From: Filomicrobium sp.
Lineage (GTDB): Bacteria > Pseudomonadota > Alphaproteobacteria > Rhizobiales > Hyphomicrobiaceae
Direction of reading: 5' to 3'
Assembly: GCA_017792465.1 (NCBI GenBank)
Contig: CP051234.1
Span: forward strand, 2,234,606 to 2,298,605
Length of the DNA stretch: 64,000 bases
The translations under genes and the position numbers were made by a program. Under the pieces are notes generated by a model. The model was not told where the DNA came from. It ran no database searches and saw nothing but the letters and a program-made list of their open reading frames with translations. Shown in pieces: positions 45,305-55,003 of the stretch; the first letter of the stretch is position 1, and the number at the start of each line of letters is the position of its first letter.

Positions 45305-46111
45305 TCAAAGGACAATTCGCCCAGCCAGGAAGTCGCGCACGGCTTCACTGTCGGGACATTCGAAAAAGGTTTCCGCTGGGGCATGCTCGGCGACTTTGCC
45401 GCGATGAAGGAAGACAACGTCGCTGGCGAGGCGACGGGCCTGGCCGAGGTCGTGGGTAATGAAGATGACCTTGACCCCATGTGACACGGCATCGGCGACG
45501 ATCTGCTCGATCTTCATGACGGATGCGGGATCGAGACTTGCGGTTGGCTCGTCGAGCAGCAGAACTTCGGGATTGAGCGCCAGAGCGCGGGCCAGCGACA
45601 GGCGCTGCTGTTCGCCGCCTGACAGCAATCTGGCGGGTTGCTTTGACAGGCTTAACAGACCGACGCGATCCAGCAGTTGCTCGCGCTGCTCTACGCTTTG
45701 GCTGCCGATGGTACGGAGCACGAAGTCGACGTTTTCAGCGACTGACCGGCGCAGCAGGACAGGCTTCTGGAAGACGAGCGCCTGCTTGCGCCGGACCGCT
45801 TCCGACGGCAGCTTGCCGGCCCAATTGATGGAGCCCGATGAGGGCTGCAACAGGCCATGGATGAGACGGAAAAAGACCGATTTGCCCGCACCGTTCGGGC
45901 CCATGATCATGGTCGTGCCGGAGGCTGAAAGCGTCAGATCGAGATTGTCGATCAGGCGGCGGCCGCCGGCATCGAAACACAGGCCCCGGACTTCGAGTGG
46001 AAACAGCGTTTGAGTTTTCGCGCGGGCAGAGGTTTGGTCGGCAAAGGGGGTAGCCGAACCGGCGGCAACTTCCAGCGTTGCTTTTGTCATCGGTAAGGCC
46101 ATCTCACGCAT
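45305..46111 (-). CDS. tupC: Tungstate ABC transporter ATP-binding protein
   Basis: A 268-residue ATPase. Walker A is GPNGAGKSVFFRL, the signature is LSGGEQQRLSLARAL, Walker B is EVLLLDEPTASLDP, followed by the switch histidine in VIFITHDLGQARRLASD. Its ATG lies inside the end of tupB (8-base overlap), so translation is coupled. A short N-terminal extension of about 35 residues precedes the ABC core. Powers tungstate import with TupB. Confidence 0.92.
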   Translation of the reverse strand: MREMALPMTKATLEVAAGSATPFADQTSARAKTQTLFPLEVRGLCFDAGGRRLIDNLDLTLSASGTTMIMGPNGAGKSVFFRLIHGLLQPSSGSINWAGKLPSEAVRRKQALVFQKPVLLRRSVAENVDFVLRTIGSQSVEQREQLLDRVGLLSLSKQPARLLSGGEQQRLSLARALALNPEVLLLDEPTASLDPASVMKIEQIVADAVSHGVKVIFITHDLGQARRLASDVVFLHRGKVAEHAPAETFFECPDSEAVRDFLAGRIVL

Positions 46112-46811
46112 AAGCCTGCTTTGCCGCGCTTGAACGCAAGGTCAGAGCGAGGGCGTTGACGGTCATCGATATGGTGAGCAGGACGATCCCAAGTGCGAGC
46201 GCGAGCGCCAGATCGCCTTTGGATGTTTCAAGCGCGATCGCTGTTGTCATGACGCGCGTCAGGTGATCGATGTTGCCCCCGACAATCATGACGGCGCCGA
46301 CTTCTGCGATGGCGCGGCCGAAGCCTGCAAGAGCAACCGTGATCAAGCTGTAGCGCGCGTCCCAAAGAACCGCGCCCATGGCCTGCCAAACCGGCACGGC
46401 GAGCGAGCGGAAGAATTCGTCGTATTCATCAAATAGGTCTTCGATGATCTGGCGCGACAAGGCGGCAATGATCGGCGTTATGAGGATCGTCTGAGCGATG
46501 ATCATCGCGGTGGGCGTATATAGCAGCCCGAAAATGCCCAGCGGTCCGGCGCGCGACAAGACGAGATAGACCAGCAAGCCGACAACCACCGGCGGCAATC
46601 CCATCATGGTGTTGAACAACACAATAACCGCTGTGCGACCGGGAAAGCGCGCGACGGCAACCAAGCTGCCAAGCGCAAGTCCGATGGCGCAGGACAGAAA
46701 CATCGCTGAGAAGCTGACGCGCAAGGACAGCGCAATGATCTCCAAGAGATTGCCATCTCCGGAGGAGACCAATGCGAATGCCAACCGGAAGGATTCTGCA
46801 AAATCCTGCAA
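46104..46811 (-). CDS. tupB: Tungstate ABC transporter permease
   Basis: A 235-residue permease with five to six helices and the EAA-type loop GFGRAIAEVGAVMIVGGNI that contacts the ATPase. The segment FNTMMGLPPVVVGLLVYLVLSRAGPLG is typical of TupB. The start is a TTG with GAGG six bases upstream. First gene of the operon, so its promoter must lie between 46812 and about 47000. Confidence 0.9.
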   Translation of the reverse strand: MQDFAESFRLAFALVSSGDGNLLEIIALSLRVSFSAMFLSCAIGLALGSLVAVARFPGRTAVIVLFNTMMGLPPVVVGLLVYLVLSRAGPLGIFGLLYTPTAMIIAQTILITPIIAALSRQIIEDLFDEYDEFFRSLAVPVWQAMGAVLWDARYSLITVALAGFGRAIAEVGAVMIVGGNIDHLTRVMTTAIALETSKGDLALALALGIVLLTISMTVNALALTLRSSAAKQAYA

Positions 46812-47239
46812 AACTTACCTCTGAATTCCTAACCTTGTGAACTATGCACATTATGGCGGCTGGACGCAATGGTCTTCGGGCGCGACAGCGGTCGTAGCAA
46901 CGCCGCCCGACACGTCTTCAACGCTTTGATTTTTCGATAGGTATTCGCTCTGGCTCGATGCCTCGCCCGAGCAAGCGGTTTGGCAAAAACCGAACGGAAA
47001 TTCGTGCCGTCTTCGGAGACGGCCTTCGTGAAAGCTTCGGCTGGCGTGCCTTCTCAAAACGGCAACGTGGGGCTTCGGAATTTCAAACGCGGTGGCGAGC
47101 GAATGCTAACCTTCGCACGCTCATTCTCTTGCAAGCTTATTAAATGCAGAAAGACCGGCTGCTCATCGTTGATGAGTGGCCGGTCTTTTTTTGGTGGCTG
47201 CAGAAAATTGCGCCTGTCTCAGTCGATGCCGTGTGCGAC
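46812..47239. other. Intergenic region upstream of tupB
   Basis: 428 bases. Apart from the terminator hairpin at 47150-47190 I see only short, random-looking ORFs. The tup promoter and operator must be here but no clear repeat was found. Confidence 0.45.
47150..47190. terminator. Bidirectional terminator downstream of the peroxiredoxin gene
   Basis: AAAGACCGGC and GCCGGTCTTT with an inner CTCATC/GATGAG stem, flanked by a T-run on the plus strand. The outer arms match those of the terminator at 16724. Confidence 0.85.
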
Positions 47240-47899
47240 CTACTTCTTCATCGAGACTAAGCGAAGGTAGGGTTTCAAAGTCTTCCAGCCCTGCGGGAAC
47301 ATGCCTTTTGCGGCTTCGTCGGTGACTGTTCCGGCAATGATGGCATCATCGCCGGGCTGCCAGTTTGCCGGCGTTGCAAGTTGGTGCTGGGCCGTCATCT
47401 GCAACGAGTCGAGGACGCGCAAAATCTCATCGAAGTTGCGGCCGGTCGACATTGGATAGGTGAGCATCAGCTTGATGCGCTTATCGGGACCAACGATGAA
47501 GACGGTGCGGACCGTGGCGTTGGTCGCCGGCGTGCGGCCTTCTGAGGTTCCTTCGGTTTCGGCCGGCAGCATGTTGTAGAGTTTGGCGACGTTGAGATCG
47601 GTGTCGCCGATCATCGGATAGTTGACGGTGGCCCCCGTCACGTCGGTGATGTCCTGGGCCCATTTGGTATGGTTCTCGACAGGGTCGACGCTGAGGCCGA
47701 CGATCTTGCAGTTGCGGCGGTCGAACTCCGGCTTCAGCTTTGCCATGGCTCCAAGTTCGGTCGTGCAAACGGGCGTGAAGTCCTTGGGGTGCGAAAACAG
47801 GATCGCCCAACCGTCGCCGATCCAGTCGTGGAATTTGATCGGGCCTTCGGTCGTCTGGGCTTCGAAGTCAGGTGCGATGTCGTTGATGGCGAGTGCCAT
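47240..47899 (-). CDS. 1-Cys peroxiredoxin (Prx6-type)
   Basis: A 219-residue thiol peroxidase that reduces hydroperoxides. The peroxidatic C45 is in DFTPVCTTE, and no second resolving cysteine at a 2-Cys position is seen (the other Cys, in RRNCKIVGLSVDP, is structural in the family). The C-terminal domain with LRVLDSLQMTAQHQLATPANWQPGD is characteristic of Prx6-type enzymes. GAGG precedes the ATG. Single-gene unit with its own terminator. Confidence 0.93.
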   Translation of the reverse strand: MALAINDIAPDFEAQTTEGPIKFHDWIGDGWAILFSHPKDFTPVCTTELGAMAKLKPEFDRRNCKIVGLSVDPVENHTKWAQDITDVTGATVNYPMIGDTDLNVAKLYNMLPAETEGTSEGRTPATNATVRTVFIVGPDKRIKLMLTYPMSTGRNFDEILRVLDSLQMTAQHQLATPANWQPGDDAIIAGTVTDEAAKGMFPQGWKTLKPYLRLVSMKK

Positions 47900-48035
47900 G
47901 TTAGAACCTCGTTGGCTGCAGTGGGTTTGACTGGGTGAACCTTCGTCGTTCGCATTGGAATCAATTGCGACGGCATCAATCCGTCAAACGATGGCGAACT
48001 TCTGTCGCGCGCGGTCACCCGACCCATTTTTCGAA

Positions 48036-48071
48036 ACAAAAAAGCAGCTCCGAAAACGAATTCGGAGCTGC
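48036..48071 (-). terminator. Terminator of the BA14K gene
   Basis: GCAGCTCCGAA (48044-48054) pairs with TTCGGAGCTGC (48061-48071). Read leftwards it is followed by six T. It lies 38 bases after the BA14K stop. Confidence 0.88.
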
Positions 48072-48109
48072 CTGGAAATATCCTGCTTATTCGCGATAGA
48101 TATTTTTAG

Positions 48110-48628
48110 TTAGCCGCGCAGGTATGGGCACAGAACACGCGGTCCGCCTGCGTAAGGGATGTAGGTCCCGTCGCTCCAGCGGAACGTGCGATAGCGATCA
48201 TCGCAATCTTCCCAACGGCTGCGGTAGTCGCGGCGCGAAGCGGCGATGGCACCACCGATAATCAATCCGGCGACACCGGCTGCAATGGCACCGCCGCGAT
48301 GGCGACGACGCCCGTAGTAGTGACGACGTCCGTAGTAGTGTCGGCGAAGCGCGCGGTTACGATTCCTGAACCTGCGATTGCGGTGCCGTGCGTGGCGGCG
48401 CGCCTTGCCTCGGCGGAAACCTTTACGCGAACGGCGATCGACGAGATGCAGATAATTCTTTGCCGGGTTCGCGGAAGCGTCGGCCTGATTGATCAGCGCG
48501 TTGGTGGCAGGCATGACGTTTGCCGCTGGCGATGCCGGCGTCAGTGGTGCCGCCGTCAGCGTCGTCGCCGACATGGCGATCAGCGTACCTGCGGCAGCGA
48601 TTGAGCCCATGATTTTTCTGAGTTGCAC
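48110..48628 (-). CDS. BA14K-family secreted protein
   Basis: A 172-residue protein with a signal peptide (IMGSIAAAGTLIAMSATTLTAAP). A very basic Arg/His/Tyr-rich middle part (RRHYYGRRHYYGRRRHRGG) is followed by a Gly/Ala hydrophobic helix (AIAAGVAGLIIGGAIAAS), and the C-terminus WEDCDDRYRTFRWSDGTYIPYAGG matches the BA14K repeat, known from Brucella as a lectin-like immunoreactive protein. The start is a GTG with AAGGAG seven bases upstream. A consensus-type EcfG promoter lies 80 bases upstream. Confidence 0.83.
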   Translation of the reverse strand: MQLRKIMGSIAAAGTLIAMSATTLTAAPLTPASPAANVMPATNALINQADASANPAKNYLHLVDRRSRKGFRRGKARRHARHRNRRFRNRNRALRRHYYGRRHYYGRRRHRGGAIAAGVAGLIIGGAIAASRRDYRSRWEDCDDRYRTFRWSDGTYIPYAGGPRVLCPYLRG

Positions 48629-48707
48629 GATGTTCTCCTTCTCCTTGGATGGAAATCTGCAGCCGTTTTTGAGATCGGCCGCCGAGTTTCCGGCGTGTCG
48701 AAGGGAG

Positions 48708-48733
48708 AACGTGCCTAACCCTTTGGAAGTTCC
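48708..48733 (-). promoter_or_regulatory. Consensus EcfG-type promoter of the BA14K gene
   Basis: Minus strand GGAAC (48733-48729), 17 bases, CGTT (48711-48708), 80 bases before the GTG start. Confidence 0.6.
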
Positions 48734-48903
48734 TCATTTCTCGTTTCGAGCAAAACGCCGGGAGACGGTGGCTTGCTGCGATTTCACAGTGTTGTGAGAG
48801 GGCGTGTCCGTCGGATTCAGGGAGGCCTGCGGGAACTTTGGCAACAAAAAGGGCCGGCAATGCTGCCGGCCCCAATGCGTCGGTTTCGTGTTTAATCAAA
48901 CGA

Positions 48904-49629
48904 TTAGATCATTGCCTGTCCGCCGTTCGCGGAGATCGTCGAACCGGTGATGAAACCGGCTTTGTCGGAGACGAGGAACGCGACGACGGCGGCGATCTCT
49001 TCTGGCTCACCGAGACGACCCACAGGAATGTGCGGAAGGATGTTCTTCTTCAGCACTTCAGGATCGATGGCACGAACCATTTCGGTTCCGATGTAGCCAG
49101 GGCAGACCGCGTTAACGGTGATGCCTTTGAAGGCACCTTCCTGAGCGAGCGCTTTGGTGAAGCCGAGGTCGCCAGCTTTGGACGCCGAATAGTTGACCTG
49201 ACCCATCTGACCTTTCTGGCCGTTGATGGAGGAGATGTTGACGATGCGTCCGAAGCCGCGCTCGCGCATCCCGCCCCAGACCTGGTGGGTCATGTTGAAG
49301 AGGCCATTGAGGTTGGTGTTGATGACGTCCTGCCATTGCTCGCGGGTCATCTTGTGGAACATGCCGTCGCGCGTGATGCCGGCGTTGTTGATGAGGATGT
49401 CGACCGGGCCCAGTTCGGCTTCGACCTTCTTGACGCCTTCAGCGCAGGAGTCGTAGTCGGCAACCGACCATTTGAAGACCGGGATGCCGGTTTCTTCCTT
49501 GAACTTGTTGGCCGCTTCGTCGTTGCCGGCGTAGTTGGCAGCAACTGTGCAGCCTGCTTCCTTGAGGGCGACGGAAATCGCGTGTCCGATACCGCGGGTG
49601 CCGCCGGTGACAATGGCAACTCGAGCCAT
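48904..49629 (-). CDS. phaB: Acetoacetyl-CoA reductase
   Basis: A 241-residue NADPH-dependent short-chain reductase making (R)-3-hydroxybutyryl-CoA for PHB. VTGGTRGIG binds the cofactor, NNAGITRDGMFHKMTREQW is PhaB-typical, SSINGQKGQMGQVNYSASKAG holds the Ser-Tyr-Lys catalytic set, and the protein ends GFITGSTISANGGQAM. The ATG at 49629 has GGGAGA upstream. It follows phaA by 140 bases on the same strand. No PHB synthase gene is in the window. Confidence 0.94.
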   Translation of the reverse strand: MARVAIVTGGTRGIGHAISVALKEAGCTVAANYAGNDEAANKFKEETGIPVFKWSVADYDSCAEGVKKVEAELGPVDILINNAGITRDGMFHKMTREQWQDVINTNLNGLFNMTHQVWGGMRERGFGRIVNISSINGQKGQMGQVNYSASKAGDLGFTKALAQEGAFKGITVNAVCPGYIGTEMVRAIDPEVLKKNILPHIPVGRLGEPEEIAAVVAFLVSDKAGFITGSTISANGGQAMI

Positions 49630-49769
49630 GGAATTCTCCCTGTGTTCGTTTGATTTTGGAATAAAATGCGTGGCGCCCGGGTAATCACGGCGCCACAAAG
49701 AGCTGCGCACTTTTGCTTATCAGCCTGAAACAATGGCCGTCAGCATCCGTGCGCAGCGCCAAGTCTTGA

Positions 49770-50960
<1,191 letters not shown>

Positions 50961-51288
50961 GCGGGATCCTCCTGATTAATTGCAATTTCGCGCGGGGGGC
51001 GTTGCACCTGCTTCTTAGCAGTTTGATCGTCCAAGTCACCAATGTCTGAATAAACAGGCGGCCTGATGTCTCTGCCATAGCGGTCTTACCAGTTTCGAGA
51101 ATAGCCCGGCAATCGAGACAAGAGACGCAGAAATGCGGGCCAATAATCAGCCATGCGCACAAAAACTCGGCAGAAACGACTTAAACTCCGAGAATGCTTG
51201 TGATACCTTGTCGCAACGCAATAAAACGTACTACCTATACACGTGGCAGTTTTCGACTATCCCTGGAATCAACTTAGCAGAGCACGAA
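50961..51288. promoter_or_regulatory. phaA-phaR divergent control region with a candidate PhaR operator
   Basis: CTGC-TTCTTA-GCAG at 51008-51021 lies 48 bases upstream of phaA. PhaR proteins in related bacteria bind TGC-rich inverted sites, so this is a candidate operator (inference). No other gene is seen in the 328 bases. Confidence 0.4.
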
Positions 51289-51927
51289 ATGCTGAATACG
51301 CCGGAACAGCAGAAAGCCAAGCGGGAAGCCGTTGTCATCAAGAAATACGCGAACCGGCGCTTGTATAATACCGAGACGAGTACTTACGTTACTCTCGATG
51401 ACTTGGCGGCAATGGTTCGTTCTGACCGCGATTTCGTGGTTTACGACGCTAAAAGCGGCGATGATCTTACCCATTCCGTCCTTACCCAGATCATAGTGGA
51501 CCAGGAAAGCAAGGGGCAGACGCTGTTGCCGGTGCCGTTCCTGCGCCAGCTTATCCGCTTTTATGGCGACAGCCTCTCGCGGATGGTTCCGACCTACTTG
51601 CAGTTCAGCATGGAAACGTTTGCACGCGAGCAAGAGCGTTACCGGGACCAGATCACATCGGCCTTCGGCTCTTCGGCGACTCCGTTCGACGCCTACCAGG
51701 AACAAGCCCGCCGCAACATGGCGATCTTTGAGCAGGCCATGTCGATGTGGCGTCCATTTTCGGCACCGACGACAAAAGACGCTTCCGGTAGCGAAAATGA
51801 GCAGGGAGCGACGTCGGAAAAAAGTGCTGAGGGCGAAGATTCTCCGCGCAATGAGCTGACCGAGCTCAAGTCACAGCTCGCCGCCATGCAGCGGAAGATC
51901 GAAGAGCTGGCCCAGGATAAAGATTGA
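51289..51927 (+). CDS. phaR: PHB synthesis repressor PhaR
   Basis: A 212-residue regulator that binds PHB granules and DNA and represses phasin and its own gene. VVIKKYANRRLYNTETSTYVTLDDLAAMV is the PHB/PHA accumulation DNA-binding domain, followed by the FLRQLIRFYGDSLSRMVPTYLQFSME domain and a disordered acidic linker ending in a coiled coil (LTELKSQLAAMQRKIEELA). The ATG at 51289 is chosen from the family's short N-terminus; its ribosome site is weak. Divergent from phaA. Confidence 0.93.
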   Translation: MLNTPEQQKAKREAVVIKKYANRRLYNTETSTYVTLDDLAAMVRSDRDFVVYDAKSGDDLTHSVLTQIIVDQESKGQTLLPVPFLRQLIRFYGDSLSRMVPTYLQFSMETFAREQERYRDQITSAFGSSATPFDAYQEQARRNMAIFEQAMSMWRPFSAPTTKDASGSENEQGATSEKSAEGEDSPRNELTELKSQLAAMQRKIEELAQDKD

Positions 51928-52140
51928 TCGGCCTGGGTCTGGCGATCCAATTCATGAGACTTTTGCAGATTGAGTGCGACGGCCGATGAGCATTTCGGCG
52001 GCAGTTTAGCTCGTGCGCTTTTCGGTGGCCGGTCGGCCTTACGTGGGCGGTTGCATCGTCAATTGCTGCCGGTCAGGCTTCCGCTGACACGGCTTTTTGC
52101 AATGTTGCTTAATGGAATTTCTTGATGCGAAGAGCGCCCG

Positions 52141-53952
52141 TTAAAGATCCGTCGGCAACTCTTCGGCTCTGATCGGCTGTCCGAAATGGAAGCCTTGCAG
52201 GTAGGTAATCCCGGCCTTGGTGAGGATGTCGGCACATTCGTCATCGCCCACCCATTCGGCCACCGTTTCCATTCCGAATGACTCGGCTAGCTCGACCATC
52301 GTTCTGACGAAGATTTGGTCGGAGCTATCGATGGCGAGGTTCTTGACGAAGGCGCCGTCGATTTTCACCATATCGACGGGCAAATGCTTCAAGTTCTTGA
52401 AGGATGTGAAGCCCGCGCCAAAGTCGTCGATCGCGACGCGGCAGCCCAGTTCGCGAAGTGAATCGACAAAAGCGACGGCTTCGTCGAGATCGTCAATGAC
52501 GTTGGTTTCAGTGATCTCGAGGACCAGGCGGCGCGTCAGCGAGCGGTCGTTGTCGGTCAACGCGCGCAGACTGTTCAGCCAATCCTGATCTGTTGTCGTT
52601 GCACCCGAGACATTCAGCGACAATGTCAGCTTCGGATGCTTGCGGAGAAGTGCAACAGCCAGTTCGAGCGTTCGCCTGTCGATCAACTTCAATAGACCGT
52701 AGCGCTCAGCAAATGGAATGAACTCGCCAGCTGAAAGCAGCGTCCCATCGTGCTTCTGCATCCGCAAGAGGCACTCGTAGAAGTCGGCTTTGCGGGTCTT
52801 CGCGTTTACGAGCGGCTGCAGCACCAGCCGCATACGGTCTTCGTCCAGTGCAGCCAGGATATCGTCGGCAATGGTGATGCGACGGTTGCGGATCGTTTCG
52901 TGTTTGTTGCCGGGTTCGAACGCACAGAAGCTGTCGCTGCGGCGTGACCTGGCGACTTCCAGAGCCTGCAACGAGCGGCTGAAAACCTGCTGGACGGTGG
53001 TGGCGCTTTCGGGGATTGCCACACCGCCGACCGAGATCGTCGCGTTGATTGGGCATGCGGACGTTGAAATCGGCGTATCGCGCACGACTTTCATGAAGCG
53101 CTCTGCGGCGATCCGCATGGTGCGCGATCCGCAGTTGTTGACGATCACGCCAAACTTGTTCGACGAATAGCGGCCGAGAAGATCGCCGCTGCGCAGTTTC
53201 GATTTCAGGATCTCTCCGACGGCCACCAAAACTTCGTCGCCGATTTCGAAACCGAAAGCTTCGTTGATCGCCGCAATATTGTTAATGCCAATCATCAAGA
53301 AGCTGCTGCTCCCCTGACGATGTTCGGCGCGTCCCAGAAACGCTGCGAGTGCTTGCGGCAGTCTGGTCCGGTTAAGCTGGCTCATCGTATCGAGGAGGTC
53401 GCAGCCGAATTGGGCGGCTTGTTCGGCGACGAAGCTCTCGCTCACAACGCGGATCGTCCCGCGTGCTTTTTTAAGCCGGCCGTCTTCGCCGATCATCCAC
53501 TGGCCGTGCTCTTCCAGCCAAATCGAAGCGGTTCCACGCAGCGCGCCGGGGCGAAAGCGGTACTGGACGAAGTAGGGGATGCTGCGCACCTTCGGCGCAG
53601 CCGAACCCGGCGCGATTGCGGCGCGGCGGCGGGACTGATGCTCGCAGACGATGCGGCTTTCAAAACCCTGACCCGTTGCAATGTGCGAAATGTCATCGAA
53701 ACCGAAAACTTGAGCGGCGTTTGGCGACCATTGCACCGTGTCGGTTGCCAGATCCCAGACATAAGAACTCTCATCGAATGCCGACAAGCTGCCAATCAAG
53801 CTCGTTGCTTTCGATATCGCATTTGCATCGATTTCGTTCGACAGACGGCTGACAGCCGCGTCGTTCGCCGATGTGCGAACGGGCACACTGACCTCGTCGT
53901 CGTTTGCAATTTCTAGCCGGGCAAGCCCGAGATTCTTACCGCTATTGTCCAT
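52141..53952 (-). CDS. PAS-GGDEF-EAL protein with degenerate GGDEF
   Basis: A 603-residue cytoplasmic cyclic-di-GMP protein. A PAS-like domain (about 55-180; YVWDLATDTVQWSPNAAQVFGF) is followed by a GGDEF domain whose signature reads SSNKF, so cyclase activity is unlikely. The EAL domain has ECLLR in place of EALLR, with EITETN, DDFGAGF, K-I-D in MVKIDGAFVKNL and the terminal QGFHFGQP. Metal and catalytic residues appear kept, so it may be an active phosphodiesterase. Signal unknown. It sits alone downstream of phaR, converging on it. Confidence 0.88.
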   Translation of the reverse strand: MDNSGKNLGLARLEIANDDEVSVPVRTSANDAAVSRLSNEIDANAISKATSLIGSLSAFDESSYVWDLATDTVQWSPNAAQVFGFDDISHIATGQGFESRIVCEHQSRRRAAIAPGSAAPKVRSIPYFVQYRFRPGALRGTASIWLEEHGQWMIGEDGRLKKARGTIRVVSESFVAEQAAQFGCDLLDTMSQLNRTRLPQALAAFLGRAEHRQGSSSFLMIGINNIAAINEAFGFEIGDEVLVAVGEILKSKLRSGDLLGRYSSNKFGVIVNNCGSRTMRIAAERFMKVVRDTPISTSACPINATISVGGVAIPESATTVQQVFSRSLQALEVARSRRSDSFCAFEPGNKHETIRNRRITIADDILAALDEDRMRLVLQPLVNAKTRKADFYECLLRMQKHDGTLLSAGEFIPFAERYGLLKLIDRRTLELAVALLRKHPKLTLSLNVSGATTTDQDWLNSLRALTDNDRSLTRRLVLEITETNVIDDLDEAVAFVDSLRELGCRVAIDDFGAGFTSFKNLKHLPVDMVKIDGAFVKNLAIDSSDQIFVRTMVELAESFGMETVAEWVGDDECADILTKAGITYLQGFHFGQPIRAEELPTDL

Positions 53953-54301
53953 AATATTATTGCACGCGATTCTAACGACGTGATTTTCCCTGCTCGCACC
54001 GGAACTTCTGCCAACTGCAAGTTTAAGAATTTATTTTTTACATCAAACCTATTGGGAAACCCCTAATAGATGCCGGTCTGTCGGTCTTGACTGACATTTG
54101 GCGTATGGCTTGCCGTCGTGCTTAACAAATCGCTGCGAACCGGTCGGTTCTGGGCCACGACTGGCTGCTGGCTGCAGGAGATGGGTCTTATGCCGATTTT
54201 TCGGATTGTGCTGCGTCAGCACGTTGCGACGCGACCGATATGCCAGGGCGCAACGCTCAGAATGCGTCTCATTTCACATCGCACGGGTGGCAGCGCTAAG
54301 G
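53953..54301. other. Intergenic region, no gene recognised
   Basis: 349 bases with an AT-rich patch around 54020-54060. It may hold the promoter of the EAL gene. No supported ORF or RNA. Confidence 0.45.
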
Positions 54302-54511
54302 TCAGTTCAGCTTTTGGACTTCCGCTGAGCCGTGTAATTCTCTCTCATGCTCTTCAATCAGTATGGCAAGCGCTTTTTCGACATGATCTAGCGCGTCGAA
54401 GTATCCATCCTTGCCGACCTGACGATATACACGACTTAGAAGCGCGATCATTATTGGCAAAGACATGTTGCAGGTCGCGTCTTCGAATTCTTTTATTGCG
54501 TCTGACGACAT
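54302..54511 (-). CDS. Small helical protein of unknown function
   Basis: A 69-residue protein (MSSDAIKEFEDATCNMSLPIMIALLSRVYRQVG...). GAGG lies 5 bases before the ATG. The sequence is amphipathic helical and acidic at the end (EEHERELHG). No family recognised. The good ribosome site and natural composition support a real gene. Confidence 0.58.
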   Translation of the reverse strand: MSSDAIKEFEDATCNMSLPIMIALLSRVYRQVGKDGYFDALDHVEKALAILIEEHERELHGSAEVQKLN

Positions 54512-55003
54512 TTATACCTCGCACATAAGTATTTCCCGCACCATGCAATCTCGAGGTCCAGCGCGTGCTGGTCCAATCTGTCGCTCCAACCGATTGCATG
54601 CACGATCTTTCTTGACGATTGAGATATTGTTTATCGAGCCGTGGCAAATCGGCCTCACGATTCAATCGAAAGTGGCGGCCAATCATCACTGCCTCACGGC
54701 TGATCGCAGGCGATGGCGAAAGCGCTGGATATCGCCGCCGCCAACACGCTCGCCCGGATTTCGCCCAGAGTGCGCCCCACTCGCGTCATGTTGATTGAGC
54801 GAAATACAATCATCATTGAGGGGTTGGGAAACAGCGACACGCCTTCCATCGCATATCGGCGTCCGGACACCGGAACGATCGGTATCGCGGCGCATGCTGT
54901 TCTATCTTGGCGGGTCCAAAAAACGTTAACTTTAACGATGCGTTAAAGGGTTGCTGCAATGGTCTGGGGTGTAACTGCGCGTGTTGTTTTTGGAGTTCGG
55001 AGT
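54512..55003. other. Intergenic region, no gene recognised
   Basis: 492 bases between the small helical protein and the CAP lipoprotein. Short ORFs here lack ribosome sites. The promoter of the CAP gene should be near 54900-54960, where the sequence is AT-rich. Confidence 0.45.

Noticed and set aside
46980-47270. Plus-strand frame upstream of the terminator at 47150
   Set aside because: TTG start without ribosome site, runs through the hairpin and into the peroxiredoxin gene's 3' end.
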